Positions 1 through 8,171 are shown, numbered from the stretch's first letter. The stretch: 64,000 nucleotides of DNA from JACMLD01 sp038207265 (GCA_038207265.1 JBBQZZ010000003.1:248001-312000); one strand, 5' to 3'. Numbers and translations are program-made. The notes: generated by a model not told the origin, from the letters alone.

Positions 1-351
1 CTGATCCAATGCTGATGTGAAAGGGCTTTCAACTAGTTTTCGGTTCAGCTTATCAGCATAAGGTTGAATTTTAGGTTGAATCTCGGTAACAAAATACACG
101 AAAGCCTGTTCCAGTTCTTTGTTCTCTGTATCACAAGTCATTTTAATTTGCCGCCAGCAGGCATCTTCACTGAGCACCGCTTCTACTTCACTGGTATCTT
201 TCAACCATTTCTCCAGGTCTTGCTTTGAATTGATTTCCCTTTCAAGGAGCTGAATAAAATATGGTTCCAAGCCTTCCCAATTGGTCAGTGTAAAATTTTC
301 CGGTAAAAATTTTCTCTGGAGTTTTTTAATGTCGGCACTATTATTTGTCAT
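1..351 (-). CDS. M3 family oligoendopeptidase, N-terminal part (cut by window edge)
   Basis: The reading frame starts with ATG at 351 and stays open to the left edge, giving 117 residues beginning MTNNSADIKKLQRKF. The N-terminus, with KFLPENFTLTNWEGLEPYF followed by an acidic helical stretch, resembles the N-terminal domain of Bacteroidota M3 (PepF/thimet-type) oligoendopeptidases, which are cytoplasmic zinc peptidases that trim short peptides. The catalytic HExxH lies outside the window, so activity cannot be judged. The gene is separated from the DUF5606 gene by an inverted repeat at 375-424. The assignment rests on recalled family similarity only. Confidence 0.72.
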   Translation of the reverse strand, partial: MTNNSADIKKLQRKFLPENFTLTNWEGLEPYFIQLLEREINSKQDLEKWLKDTSEVEAVLSEDACWRQIKMTCDTENKELEQAFVYFVTEIQPKIQPYADKLNRKLVESPFTSALDQ

Positions 352-363
352 ATTGCTATCGTT

Positions 364-424
364 TTAAAAAGCATCAAGCTACGCGTTTCAAGATAATTGC
401 ATTCATCCTGATTCGCGTAGCTTG
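364..424 (-). terminator. Long-loop inverted repeat, probable terminator of the DUF5606 gene
   Basis: An 11-base perfect inverted repeat (CAAGCTACGCG at 375-385, CGCGTAGCTTG at 414-424) encloses a 28-base loop. On the minus strand it follows the DUF5606 stop codon and is followed by CTTTTT around 364-369. This fits a factor-independent terminator, although the loop is unusually long, so a binding site or a dispersed repeat remains possible. Confidence 0.5.
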
Positions 425-441
425 CAAATTTATTTAATTTC

Positions 442-1095
442 TTATTTTTTCTTTGGAGCAGCCTTTTTCTTTGGAGCGTCATCCTTCACTTCCTTCTTTG
501 CTTTAGCAGCTTTAGGAGCAGCAGCTTTGGCAGCCTTTTTTGGAGCTTCCTTTTCTACTTCTTTGGACTTTGCCGTAGCTTTTGCTTTTGGCTCTTCTTT
601 TGTTTCCGTTGCAGCTTTTTTCTTAGGCACTTCCTTCTCTGCCGCTACAGCTTTTTTTGCTGCTGGCTTTTCAACAACTGGTTCTGCTACCACTTCTTCT
701 TCGGGTTCTGGTTCCGTCAGCTTGATCTCAATATTGTTATTCTTAAGCACTTCAAACCATTTCACAATTTTCTTCATATCACTTGCATATACTCTTTCGA
801 AATCCAGATCCGGGTATACATCTTCAAAATATTTCTTAATGGCAGCTGCGTCTTTCAGGTCTGGCAATGTCTTGCTATTTTTTTCCATTGCCTGAAGAAT
901 ATCTGCCAGGTTTACATTATCACGAACGGTATAAATTTCAATGCTTTCCAGGTGAGAAAAATTGTGGATACGACTGGAAACAAAACGGGTTGATTTATCA
1001 TCCAGCGATCTAACAATTGCACCGTCACTTTTGCTGCTTACGAGTTCATGTAATCCTTGTAATCCGGAAACAGCGATAATTTTACTATAATCCAT
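442..1095 (-). CDS. DUF5606-domain protein with Lys/Ala/Pro-rich tail
   Basis: The 217-residue product has a globular N-terminal domain of about 130 residues (MDYSKIIAVSGLQGLHEL onwards) matching the Bacteroidota DUF5606 family, whose role is unknown. From about residue 140 it becomes a highly charged tail with repeated AAPKK, KKAA and KAKK blocks, like histone H1 or the tails of some bacterial nucleoid proteins. I chose the ATG at 1095 because the family begins at MDYSKI; the frame is open to 1155 but that extension is not family-like. The tail suggests nucleic-acid or acidic-polymer binding, which is inference. It sits just downstream of the pigment operon in the same orientation. Confidence 0.72.
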   Translation of the reverse strand: MDYSKIIAVSGLQGLHELVSSKSDGAIVRSLDDKSTRFVSSRIHNFSHLESIEIYTVRDNVNLADILQAMEKNSKTLPDLKDAAAIKKYFEDVYPDLDFERVYASDMKKIVKWFEVLKNNNIEIKLTEPEPEEEVVAEPVVEKPAAKKAVAAEKEVPKKKAATETKEEPKAKATAKSKEVEKEAPKKAAKAAAPKAAKAKKEVKDDAPKKKAAPKKK

Positions 1096-1188
1096 AATGT
1101 ATTGCTTTAAAAGGATGTGCAAGATACAGGAAAACTGCAAAAAATGATGAACCACATTAATCGGTCATTCCCGGCAGCATACCGTCCA

Positions 1189-1560
1189 TTATTCACCTTT
1201 AAATATCGCCTTACATTTAAAAAAAATGACCTGGTTCAAATAAAGTCTTGCGTTAATCGATATACCCGTTGCTATGTCACCTGTATAAATTACTTCTGCA
1301 TGAATCAATTTGTGTTGAGCCGGGTTGATGACGGTTAAAAATTTAAGTTCGTTGGCATTGGATAACCGCAAAGCTTTATCGAGGGCCCCTTCCAACAGTT
1401 CTTTTATTATCTGCAGCATACAAACACCCGGTACAACCGGGTGACCTGCAAAATGTGCTTTAAAAATTTCGTGACCTTCATTCAGACAAAGAATTGCACG
1501 GATACTATTATTATCCGTGGAAATCTCGGAAATAGAATAAAATTTATCCTTTAATATCAT
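1189..1560 (-). CDS. FabZ-like hot-dog 3-hydroxyacyl-ACP dehydratase
   Basis: This 123-residue hot-dog protein carries the FabA/FabZ signature HFAGHPVVPGVCMLQII, with the catalytic-type His followed by GHPxxPG. It is shorter than housekeeping FabZ (about 140-150 residues) and lacks the usual Glu/Asp in the second active-site helix that I would expect near LLEGAL, so a full dehydratase role is likely but not certain. The start at 1560 is chosen because ATGA overlaps the stop of the upstream lipoprotein gene by four bases, a coupling arrangement used repeatedly in this operon. It is the last gene of the pigment operon and could act in polyene chain dehydration. Confidence 0.75.
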   Translation of the reverse strand: MILKDKFYSISEISTDNNSIRAILCLNEGHEIFKAHFAGHPVVPGVCMLQIIKELLEGALDKALRLSNANELKFLTVINPAQHKLIHAEVIYTGDIATGISINARLYLNQVIFFKCKAIFKGE

Positions 1561-2171
1561 TGCCACAACCTTTTTAATCCGATGGTGAAATTAAACTTTG
1601 TATGCGTGATGCCAATACTGTCTGGTATGCCATCACTATAATTTTGCATGGTAGCAATTGCCACCGGTTTTCTTTTTGAAGATTTTTCAATCCGGACCAG
1701 TGTCGAACAACTTCTATCTGTGATATAATAGTAACTGCCTTTGGCCTGGGGGAACGAAAAGTACATGTTTTGAGAATCTTTCAAAATATGAGCTGCATTG
1801 AAATCAAGGTGTTGCATCATGATCAATTCAAAATCTTTGCGCAATGTTTTAAGCACCGCCTTTTTATCCATTTGTTTGATTATATAATAAACTTTAAATC
1901 TGCCATCCGCTGCAAACTCAAAATCAAAAAATTTAAATCCCAGTTCATTGGTAAAAAGCATACGGGTACTGCTATCAGGCATTTTTTTTATAAGCAATAC
2001 ACCACTCAGGTGTTTGCCTACCACATCTACCTGCGTATTATACAGCACTTTTGTAAACTGTGGCTGAAATTTTAATATACAGGAAGGATCGCCCGGCGTT
2101 TTCGCCAGATTTTTATATACCGATCCACAGCCCAGGAGGAACAAAAAACTACTTAATAGCAAATAGCGCAT
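1557..2171 (-). CDS. Outer-membrane-type lipoprotein of pigment operon, unknown function
   Basis: The 204-residue product starts with a lipoprotein signal (hydrophobic stretch then LLGC, Cys at residue 15), so the mature protein should be lipid-anchored. The rest has alternating hydrophobic residues suggestive of a beta-rich fold (GVLLIKK, FKVYYII, GSYYYITD). I recognise no named family; its position directly after a LolA-like gene suggests a LolB-like acceptor that receives hydrophobic cargo at the outer membrane, which is inference. It overlaps the LolA-like gene by 23 bases and the FabZ-like gene by four. Confidence 0.7.
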   Translation of the reverse strand: MRYLLLSSFLFLLGCGSVYKNLAKTPGDPSCILKFQPQFTKVLYNTQVDVVGKHLSGVLLIKKMPDSSTRMLFTNELGFKFFDFEFAADGRFKVYYIIKQMDKKAVLKTLRKDFELIMMQHLDFNAAHILKDSQNMYFSFPQAKGSYYYITDRSCSTLVRIEKSSKRKPVAIATMQNYSDGIPDSIGITHTKFNFTIGLKRLWQ

Positions 2172-2784
2172 CTGGCAGTATTGGGTTCAATTCTTTATTC
2201 ACGAAACTGATCATGGTGTTATCGCCCGATTGTTCATACATCTCAATTTTATTCACCGAATAATCTTTTCTTGAAATAATGACGTTGATGTTTTTAAAAT
2301 ATTCTTTTATTCCTTTTACCACTGGTGTTAGCTCTATCAGGTATGCCTGGCCGCTTTCAAAAACATTAATTTTAAAATCAGGATTATTAAACGCTGTGCC
2401 CTGTACACAATCAACCGTAATTTTATTTATCTGTTGAAACAGTTTATTTGATTTGGTTGAAATTTTATTTTCTTTCTGCCCATCCTTAACAAATACATTG
2501 TTTTTGTTGATGATTAACAGGTATTGATAGGGTTGATTGTATTCCATTCTTACCTGGTCGTCTTTTTTGAACCAGAATTTTCCCCGTGAAATAATTTTTT
2601 CTGACAGCATACCAAGGTTTTTTTCCTGCACAAAATCGCTTTTTATCGTAGTTGTCTTTTTGGCGGCCATTCCAAACTCATCTTTAAATTTTGCGGGGTC
2701 GGCAATAGGCTTATACCCCGGATATTGCGCTTGCAAATACATCAGAGGTGCCAATGCACATATTAAAAAAATCAGCTTACGCAT
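2149..2784 (-). CDS. LolA-like outer-membrane lipoprotein carrier
   Basis: This 211-residue secreted protein has a signal peptide ending near YLQAQ (residue 20). The sequence then follows the LolA pattern: TTIKSDFVQEKNL, SRGKFWFKKDDQVRMEY, and the C-terminal strands with NVIISRKDYSVNKIEM. LolA-type proteins shuttle lipids or lipoproteins across the periplasm in an open beta-barrel half-shell. LolA-like carriers are standard members of aryl-polyene clusters and are thought to carry the lipid-like pigment precursor to the outer membrane. It overlaps the deacetylase gene by eight bases. Confidence 0.85.
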   Translation of the reverse strand: MRKLIFLICALAPLMYLQAQYPGYKPIADPAKFKDEFGMAAKKTTTIKSDFVQEKNLGMLSEKIISRGKFWFKKDDQVRMEYNQPYQYLLIINKNNVFVKDGQKENKISTKSNKLFQQINKITVDCVQGTAFNNPDFKINVFESGQAYLIELTPVVKGIKEYFKNINVIISRKDYSVNKIEMYEQSGDNTMISFVNKELNPILPDALFAIK

Positions 2785-3550
2785 AAGGCGAAACGTTTAA
2801 CAGTTTATCCAGTCGTACAAATTCATACCCTTTATACCTGGCCTCATCAATCAGTTGCTGCAATATTGATACCGTAGGCTTGCTGGTATCGTGTAATAAA
2901 ATCACAGCACCTGGTTTTAACTGCCTGGTAACTTTTTGCAACAATTGTTGTGGATCCTTAATCACGGTATCCATGCTGCGGATATTCCAGCCTATAGCAA
3001 TATAATGGGTATGGTCCATTACTTTTCGCATGTTTGGTGTGGTTACACCATATGGTGGTCTGAACAATTTTGGTCGCACACCAGTGATATCTTTTACTGT
3101 TTCGCTCATCATTTGAATATCAGCCTGCATTTTCTTCGCAGAAAACACATCAAACCAGAAATGGTGCGAATAACTATGGTTACCGATAATATGACCTTCG
3201 GAAATTAATTGCGTTACCAAATCTTCATTTCCATTGATATTTTTACCGATGCAAAAAAATGCCGCAGGCACATTATTTTTTTTCAAAACCGCTAATATTT
3301 CCGGGGTATATTCCTTTGCGGGACCATCATCGAAGCTAATGGCAATTTGCGGGGCATGGCTGTTGGCGGTACACAAAACTTTCATAAAAAAATTACTGCG
3401 GACATAATAAGAACCGTAGAACAGTACCAATGAATAAATAAAAGCAAGAAGTATATAAGAATAGGCATGAATGGCAAATCCTGTATTCAATGCCGCCAGC
3501 AATAAAAGCAGGCCGGCGAAAAAAATATTTGTATTTCTGAAGTTTAACAT
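2777..3550 (-). CDS. Membrane-anchored polysaccharide deacetylase family protein
   Basis: The 257-residue product has two N-terminal hydrophobic helices (about residues 7-27 and 30-48) and then a NodB-homology domain. Motifs are complete: SFDDGP with Asp74/Asp75, the metal-binding His pair in HSYSH (125, 129), RPPYG (164-168) and LLHD (218-221), so a metal-dependent amide or ester hydrolase at the outer face of the inner membrane is expected. Family members de-N-acetylate peptidoglycan or other glycans. Its presence inside the pigment operon suggests it acts on a pigment conjugate or envelope glycan, which is inference. It overlaps both neighbours by seven to eight bases. Confidence 0.85.
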   Translation of the reverse strand: MLNFRNTNIFFAGLLLLLAALNTGFAIHAYSYILLAFIYSLVLFYGSYYVRSNFFMKVLCTANSHAPQIAISFDDGPAKEYTPEILAVLKKNNVPAAFFCIGKNINGNEDLVTQLISEGHIIGNHSYSHHFWFDVFSAKKMQADIQMMSETVKDITGVRPKLFRPPYGVTTPNMRKVMDHTHYIAIGWNIRSMDTVIKDPQQLLQKVTRQLKPGAVILLHDTSKPTVSILQQLIDEARYKGYEFVRLDKLLNVSPYA

Positions 3551-4602
3551 GCGGATAACAATAACAGGGAATGATGGATATTTTGATAATGATTATAGAT
3601 CAATACTCGTTTTATTTTTTTGGTAATGGCAGTATTTAATGTGGAAGGAATGTTTCCTGATTTTATAATGCCGGCAGCCAGCCATAATGCAAACCCGTTA
3701 CTGGTTGGATATTCACCACATAAATTTTTATATGGGATTGCCGGAATATTCGCAAAAACAGATTGTCCTATTTGAGTGTAAATCGCGTCCCCGGCTTCAT
3801 CCCCGCTTTTTCCTATAATAATGAGATCGATTTCGTCAATCTTACAGGATATGTTTTCCAGGAACGATAGTATTTGACCGCTGACTTCGATGATGTTTGC
3901 AGGCTTGTAGAATGTATGCAATCCATCAATAACCGCATAATCATTTTTTGAAGGGTCCCGGGTTAACAAAAAGAAAGCAGCACCTTCACCTGCTATACTC
4001 CCCCCGGAAATATCATTATACAAACTATTATTGCTAACATTTCCGTTTTTGTACAAACCAAACCTGCTCAGGATAGCATGGCTGATATCTGTGATTTCAT
4101 CTACGGAACCGGCCAATACATTGTTTACATTGCCTTCTTCCAATAACATCATGGCATCCAGCAATGCACTTTCAAATGAAAATCCCCGGTGAACAAATGT
4201 ATTATTGTAACGATGGCATTGGAGCAATAATGCTATCTGCCCACCAATTGTATTATGTGTAGATTGAATAAATGCTGTGGGTGTGAGCATTTCCTCATTT
4301 TGCTGAACCATTTTTTTAAGAAAGATACCCGTATCTTCCAAACAACCATAAGCGGTCCCCGTAACAATGGCATCGGGGTTTTTCACACCTGCTTCCTGCA
4401 AACATTCCATTGCTGCCGCAACACCCATTTTAATGATGCGACTCATGCGCCGGATCATTTTTACGTCAATGAAAGCACTATAATCAGGTTCCGTACAACG
4501 CATCCGGTTTCCACTCTGTTCAACCAGCACCTGCAACAATGGCGGATGCCCGAATGTTTTTTGCGCTGATATATTACCGGTAGCATGTATATACGCTTTC
4601 AT
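3544..4602 (-). CDS. Ketosynthase-like chain-length-factor protein, catalytic Cys absent
   Basis: This 352-residue thiolase-fold protein is shorter than true FabF (about 410). The nucleophile region reads VHRGFSFESALLDA, so the position of the active Cys in STACSSSA is occupied by Gly140, and the C-terminal catalytic His region reads EYPTSNGFALW instead of GHTLGA. Such a partner resembles the chain-length factor of aryl-polyene (ApeC-like) and type II polyketide systems, which heterodimerises with an active ketosynthase and shapes the product tunnel. The adjacent complete ketosynthase at 4604 is the natural partner; one base separates the two genes. Confidence 0.85.
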   Translation of the reverse strand: MKAYIHATGNISAQKTFGHPPLLQVLVEQSGNRMRCTEPDYSAFIDVKMIRRMSRIIKMGVAAAMECLQEAGVKNPDAIVTGTAYGCLEDTGIFLKKMVQQNEEMLTPTAFIQSTHNTIGGQIALLLQCHRYNNTFVHRGFSFESALLDAMMLLEEGNVNNVLAGSVDEITDISHAILSRFGLYKNGNVSNNSLYNDISGGSIAGEGAAFFLLTRDPSKNDYAVIDGLHTFYKPANIIEVSGQILSFLENISCKIDEIDLIIIGKSGDEAGDAIYTQIGQSVFANIPAIPYKNLCGEYPTSNGFALWLAAGIIKSGNIPSTLNTAITKKIKRVLIYNHYQNIHHSLLLLSAC

Positions 4603-4603
4603 C

Positions 4604-5812
4604 TTATAATTTTGAAAAAATTAAGGATGAACAATTACCACCAAACCCAAAAGAGTTACTCAATACATGGTTTATCTTTTCATTTTTCTGAAAAACAGTT
4701 TCTGCAGCAAAAGGCAGTGACTGAATGGGCGTATGCAAACGCAAATTGGGATAAATAAAATTATGTTTAACTGACAACGCTGAAAAAACGGCCTCGATTC
4801 CTCCACTGGCGCCAAGCGTATGACCGGTAAAGGATTTGGTCGAACTCATTTTAGGATAAGTTGGTTCAAACAAACGCTGTATGGCAGTGCCTTCAGAAAT
4901 GTCATTATTGTAAGTACCGGTACCATGCAGGTTGATATAGTCGATATCGCTTGCTTTCAAACCACTTAACGCCAGCGCGCCTTTCATGGCCAGGAAAGAC
5001 CCGGCACCATCAGGAGAAGAAGCGGTTTGATGATGCGCGTCATTGGCATTGCAGTAGCCACTTAGTTTGCCATACAATTTATCTTTCATCTCATTTGCCA
5101 CGCTTTCAGAAACCAGCACTATATAGCCTGCTCCCTCACCAAGGTTCAGGCCTTTTCTATTTTCATCAAAGGGTGTACAGGGATCTTTATCCAGTATTTG
5201 CAGTGTATTGAATCCATTCAATGTAAATTTTGTCAATGCATCTGTTCCACCTGCAATGGCAACATCCAGCAAATTGTGTTTTATCAATCTCGCTGCAAAA
5301 AAAATACTGTTGGCGCTGGAAGAACAGGCAGTGCTAATGGTACTTACATAATGCTTAATACCCAGTTTGTCGGCAACCAGTTCAGTCACAGCACCGCATT
5401 CATGATTTACTACTTGTGACAGTTTTCCACGTGCAGGGTTATTAAAAAATTCAGCAAAAAAATTTTCTGACATATCCATTCCGCCTACGGAATTCGCAGA
5501 AATAAAACCTGTCCGCAAATTTTTTGAATGAGGAAGGCCCGCATCTTCCCATGCTTCTTTTGCTGCCATCATGGACAACAAAGCGGTGCGACTGATCTTT
5601 TCTGATAATCCTGTTGCTTCAGCCAATTCCTTATTACTAAGTTTTACTTCGGCAACGGGTAAAATGTTTTTATGGATAGTAAGCAATGAAGTAATGGGTC
5701 CTATTCCGGCTTCATAGTGTTCCAGTGCATGAAGGCAGGCTTTGGTATTGTTACCAATGGCAGAAATAATACCCACACCGGCTATATAGACTGCTGCATT
5801 ACTGGTATACAT
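4604..5812 (-). CDS. FabF-like beta-ketoacyl-ACP synthase
   Basis: The 402-residue protein is a complete KASII-type condensing enzyme. Cys163 lies in STACSSSA, the catalytic histidines are His296 in LHGTGT and His331 in GHTLGA, and SFGFGG closes the fold. It should elongate the polyene chain with malonyl-ACP units as a dimer with the degenerate partner encoded at 3544. The ATG at 5812 gives a normal N-terminus. An ACP gene lies 49 bases upstream. Confidence 0.9.
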   Translation of the reverse strand: MYTSNAAVYIAGVGIISAIGNNTKACLHALEHYEAGIGPITSLLTIHKNILPVAEVKLSNKELAEATGLSEKISRTALLSMMAAKEAWEDAGLPHSKNLRTGFISANSVGGMDMSENFFAEFFNNPARGKLSQVVNHECGAVTELVADKLGIKHYVSTISTACSSSANSIFFAARLIKHNLLDVAIAGGTDALTKFTLNGFNTLQILDKDPCTPFDENRKGLNLGEGAGYIVLVSESVANEMKDKLYGKLSGYCNANDAHHQTASSPDGAGSFLAMKGALALSGLKASDIDYINLHGTGTYNNDISEGTAIQRLFEPTYPKMSSTKSFTGHTLGASGGIEAVFSALSVKHNFIYPNLRLHTPIQSLPFAAETVFQKNEKINHVLSNSFGFGGNCSSLIFSKL

Positions 5813-5861
5813 GATTTGTTCCCGAATTTAACAAGCCGGAATAATTGCTGTCTCCATTATC

Positions 5862-6125
5862 TTATGCTTGCTGAGATTGATGTGCAGTGATATATTCTGC
5901 CATTGTTTTTACACTTCGGAAAACCTTCGGTCCATCTTCCGCATTGTTCAATTTTATGTTATACTGCTTTTGCAGCAACACAATTAGCTCCAGTGCATCA
6001 ATAGAATCCAGTCCGAGGCCCTCCACAAACAGTGGCTGATCATCACCTATGCTTTCAGGATTGATGTGCTGCAGGTTCAGTTGCTCAACGATCTGTTTTT
6101 TCAGATCTGCCATTAGTTTATCCAT
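5862..6125 (-). CDS. Acyl carrier protein (first of two in operon)
   Basis: This 87-residue ACP has the phosphopantetheine attachment motif GLDSIDALEL with Ser41. Its probable role is to hold the growing aryl-polyene chain as a thioester. Two starts are possible: ATG at 6125, overlapping the preceding gene by eight bases, or ATG at 6113 four bases after that stop; overlaps are common here so the longer form is kept. The AcpS-like enzyme encoded at 18387 probably activates it. Confidence 0.92.
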   Translation of the reverse strand: MDKLMADLKKQIVEQLNLQHINPESIGDDQPLFVEGLGLDSIDALELIVLLQKQYNIKLNNAEDGPKVFRSVKTMAEYITAHQSQQA

Positions 6126-6744
6126 TTGTTATCTGATAAAAGTGATTAATATTATCCACTGAAAAAGAAATGTTGTTTTCGTTTGCTCCTGTTTCTACCA
6201 GGCACATTGCAGTTTTGTACTTACTACCCACTATTTCTACCCAACCGCAAATAACAGCTTTCACGGCTTCTATATCAAATAAATGTTGTACATATTGTTG
6301 CATAAAAGCCGGGTTAAACTGTTCAAAAATAAAAAAAGCATTTTCGCCTTTAAAATTATTTCGGATACATATTTCGCCTGTTACAATATTCGGCAAGGTA
6401 TAAACAAACAAAGCGGGACTGGCAATTGTTTTTACCGTTTCAAAATACCTGATATCTGTATCCAGGCTGCTGTTTTTATTTGCAAGTATAATTCCTGTAT
6501 CCCGGGGTTCGTATTTATTTTTTGGAAAACTTCCTGTCAGCAATACTTCTGATGCCAGCCATCCCAGTTTACAGAGGTTGTCCATTTTATAGTACTTCGG
6601 ATAATCGATATTGAAGTTTTTATAGGCGGCAACCAGGAATGACTCAACATTGTCAGCTTCTTGTTTGAATATTTCTTTGTTGTTTTTGAAAATAGCTTCT
6701 CCGCTAATAACACAACTGGCAGTGATATAACTTTCCTTCGGCAA
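6118..6744 (-). CDS. Short ketosynthase-like protein without active-site half
   Basis: The 208-residue product looks like the N-terminal half of a ketosynthase-fold protein: YYKMDNLCKLGWLASEVLL corresponds to the early helix, and DTGIILANKNSSLDTD to the strand-turn before the dimer interface. The later SPALFVYTLPNIVTGEI and KGENAFFIFEQF fit the strand leading to the nucleophile elbow, but no Cys-containing elbow or HGT/GHT histidines are present. Similar small proteins, named 3-oxoacyl-ACP synthase, occur in Bacteroidota pigment clusters. A non-catalytic partner or scaffold of the condensing enzymes is my inference. Confidence 0.65.
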   Translation of the reverse strand: MPKESYITASCVISGEAIFKNNKEIFKQEADNVESFLVAAYKNFNIDYPKYYKMDNLCKLGWLASEVLLTGSFPKNKYEPRDTGIILANKNSSLDTDIRYFETVKTIASPALFVYTLPNIVTGEICIRNNFKGENAFFIFEQFNPAFMQQYVQHLFDIEAVKAVICGWVEIVGSKYKTAMCLVETGANENNISFSVDNINHFYQITNG

Positions 6745-6779
6745 GATGTAGATAATTTTCCGGTTAGTGTTTGGTTATG

Positions 6780-6900
6780 TATAAGCCATCTTAAAGGCTT
6801 TGAAGTTTAAGGGTTCAAAGTTTAATGTTCCTGTAATTTGTAACAGTACCACAATAAAGAATTTCGAAATAAAGAACTTTAAACATGAGTCTTTAAACTA
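6780..6900. repeat. AT-rich intergenic segment with AAGTTTAA-like imperfect repeats
   Basis: The spacer between the halogenase-like gene and the short ketosynthase-like gene holds several imperfect copies of AAGTTTAA, TTCAAAGTTTAA and AACTTTAAAC, partly in inverted orientation. No open frame is convincing. The same flavour of sequence recurs at 34930-35079. It is the longest break in the pigment operon after the first genes, so a second promoter could lie here, but I cannot point to one. Confidence 0.45.
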
Positions 6901-6926
6901 AAGGTTATAGTACACTTAATATAACA

Positions 6927-8171
6927 CTAGCGGGTTTTTAACATTTTTTCAAGTGTGATCAACCTCGCGAGTTTGGTTAATGCTGTATCATGATCTTTTA
7001 CATATGGGTTTGTTTTATCCCAAACATAGCCAGCCAGCACGGAGCAAATCATATTTTTGATTTCGAGGTTCTGCTTCTCAGCAAAGAAAATAGTATCCAA
7101 TGTTCCTTCGTACCAGGCCATAACATAGGATCGAAATGTATTTACCCCCTGCATAACGGGTTCCATGTATTCTTTTTCCCAATCTACGTTTTCTCCATTG
7201 AGTTTGCGGATGGCGAGGTGCGCAGCCATTTGGCTGGATACCGTTGCCAGTGTAACACCGGAAGAAAATACCGGATCCAGGAACTCAGTAACATTTCCGG
7301 TAAGCACAAACCCATCTCCATAAAATTTATCTGTAGTTGTTGACCAGGACTCCAGTACCCTGGGTTGAAATAATAATTCAACATCTTTAAAACGCTCGCT
7401 CAAATAAGGTTCAGATGCAATCAATGTCCGCAACTGGTCTTCATCGTTGCCTTCGTACTTTTTAAAGAACGAAGGATCACCAACAAAACCCAGTGAAGTA
7501 ATACCATTTGAAAAAGGTATTACCCATATCCAAACACCCGGCTGATGAACAACAATGGTAATCCTGTCGGGCTCATCGTCCATTGACCTTTTAATGTCTA
7601 TGGTATGAGAGAACAATGCTTTCCTGGGTGGAAGGTTAGAAGGTTTATCCAGGTTGAATAATTTTGGAATCACCCTACCATAACCACTTCCATCAATAAT
7701 AAATCTTGCTTCGATTTTTGATGGATTACCGGTTTTGTCTTCAACTGTTGTTACAGAAGAAGTTCCGTTGAATTTAATATCGGTAACGGTAGTTTCATAA
7801 CTGACAGGCACACCCATTTTTTCAACCGTATCTGCCAGTGTTTTATCAAACTCGGCACGCGGCACCTGCCAGGTCCAGTTCCATCCCGGTGTAAACTGGT
7901 CAGCGAAAAAGTAGTCGCAGACTTTTCCATCTTTTACAAACTTGGCTCCGAATTTTTCCTGGAACCCTTTTTCTTTCAACGCATCTACGAATCCAGCTTC
8001 TGTAAGTGCTTCCATACAACGTGGCAACAAACTCTCGCCAATTACAAACCTTGGGAATTGCAGTTTTTCGACAATCTTAACTTTAAAGCCAGCTTTGTTT
8101 ACTATTGAGGCAGCTACCGTTCCAGAAGGACCTGCGCCAATTACTAATACATCTACATTTTCTGTTTTCAT
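6927..8171 (-). CDS. Flavin-dependent halogenase-like oxidoreductase
   Basis: The 414-residue protein has an N-terminal FAD-binding GAGPSG (residues 12-17), the GES motif at 45-47 and the halogenase hallmark WxWxIP as WIWVIP at 214-219. Lys73 in FQEKFGAKF sits where flavin-dependent halogenases place the lysine that relays hypochlorous acid; the alignment is by eye. DPVFSSG near residue 293 is also typical. These features favour aromatic chlorination of the pigment head group over simple hydroxylation. Flexirubins are known in chlorinated forms. A hydroxylase of the same fold remains possible. About 180 bases of AT-rich DNA with AAGTTTAAAG-like repeats separate it from the gene at 6118. Confidence 0.8.
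   Translation of the reverse strand: MKTENVDVLVIGAGPSGTVAASIVNKAGFKVKIVEKLQFPRFVIGESLLPRCMEALTEAGFVDALKEKGFQEKFGAKFVKDGKVCDYFFADQFTPGWNWTWQVPRAEFDKTLADTVEKMGVPVSYETTVTDIKFNGTSSVTTVEDKTGNPSKIEARFIIDGSGYGRVIPKLFNLDKPSNLPPRKALFSHTIDIKRSMDDEPDRITIVVHQPGVWIWVIPFSNGITSLGFVGDPSFFKKYEGNDEDQLRTLIASEPYLSERFKDVELLFQPRVLESWSTTTDKFYGDGFVLTGNVTEFLDPVFSSGVTLATVSSQMAAHLAIRKLNGENVDWEKEYMEPVMQGVNTFRSYVMAWYEGTLDTIFFAEKQNLEIKNMICSVLAGYVWDKTNPYVKDHDTALTKLARLITLEKMLKTR

Noticed and set aside
422..895. Long plus-strand frame rich in Ala, Phe and Ser
   Set aside because: It is the antisense image of the Lys/Ala-rich tail of the DUF5606 protein; such repeats keep the opposite strand open by composition alone.
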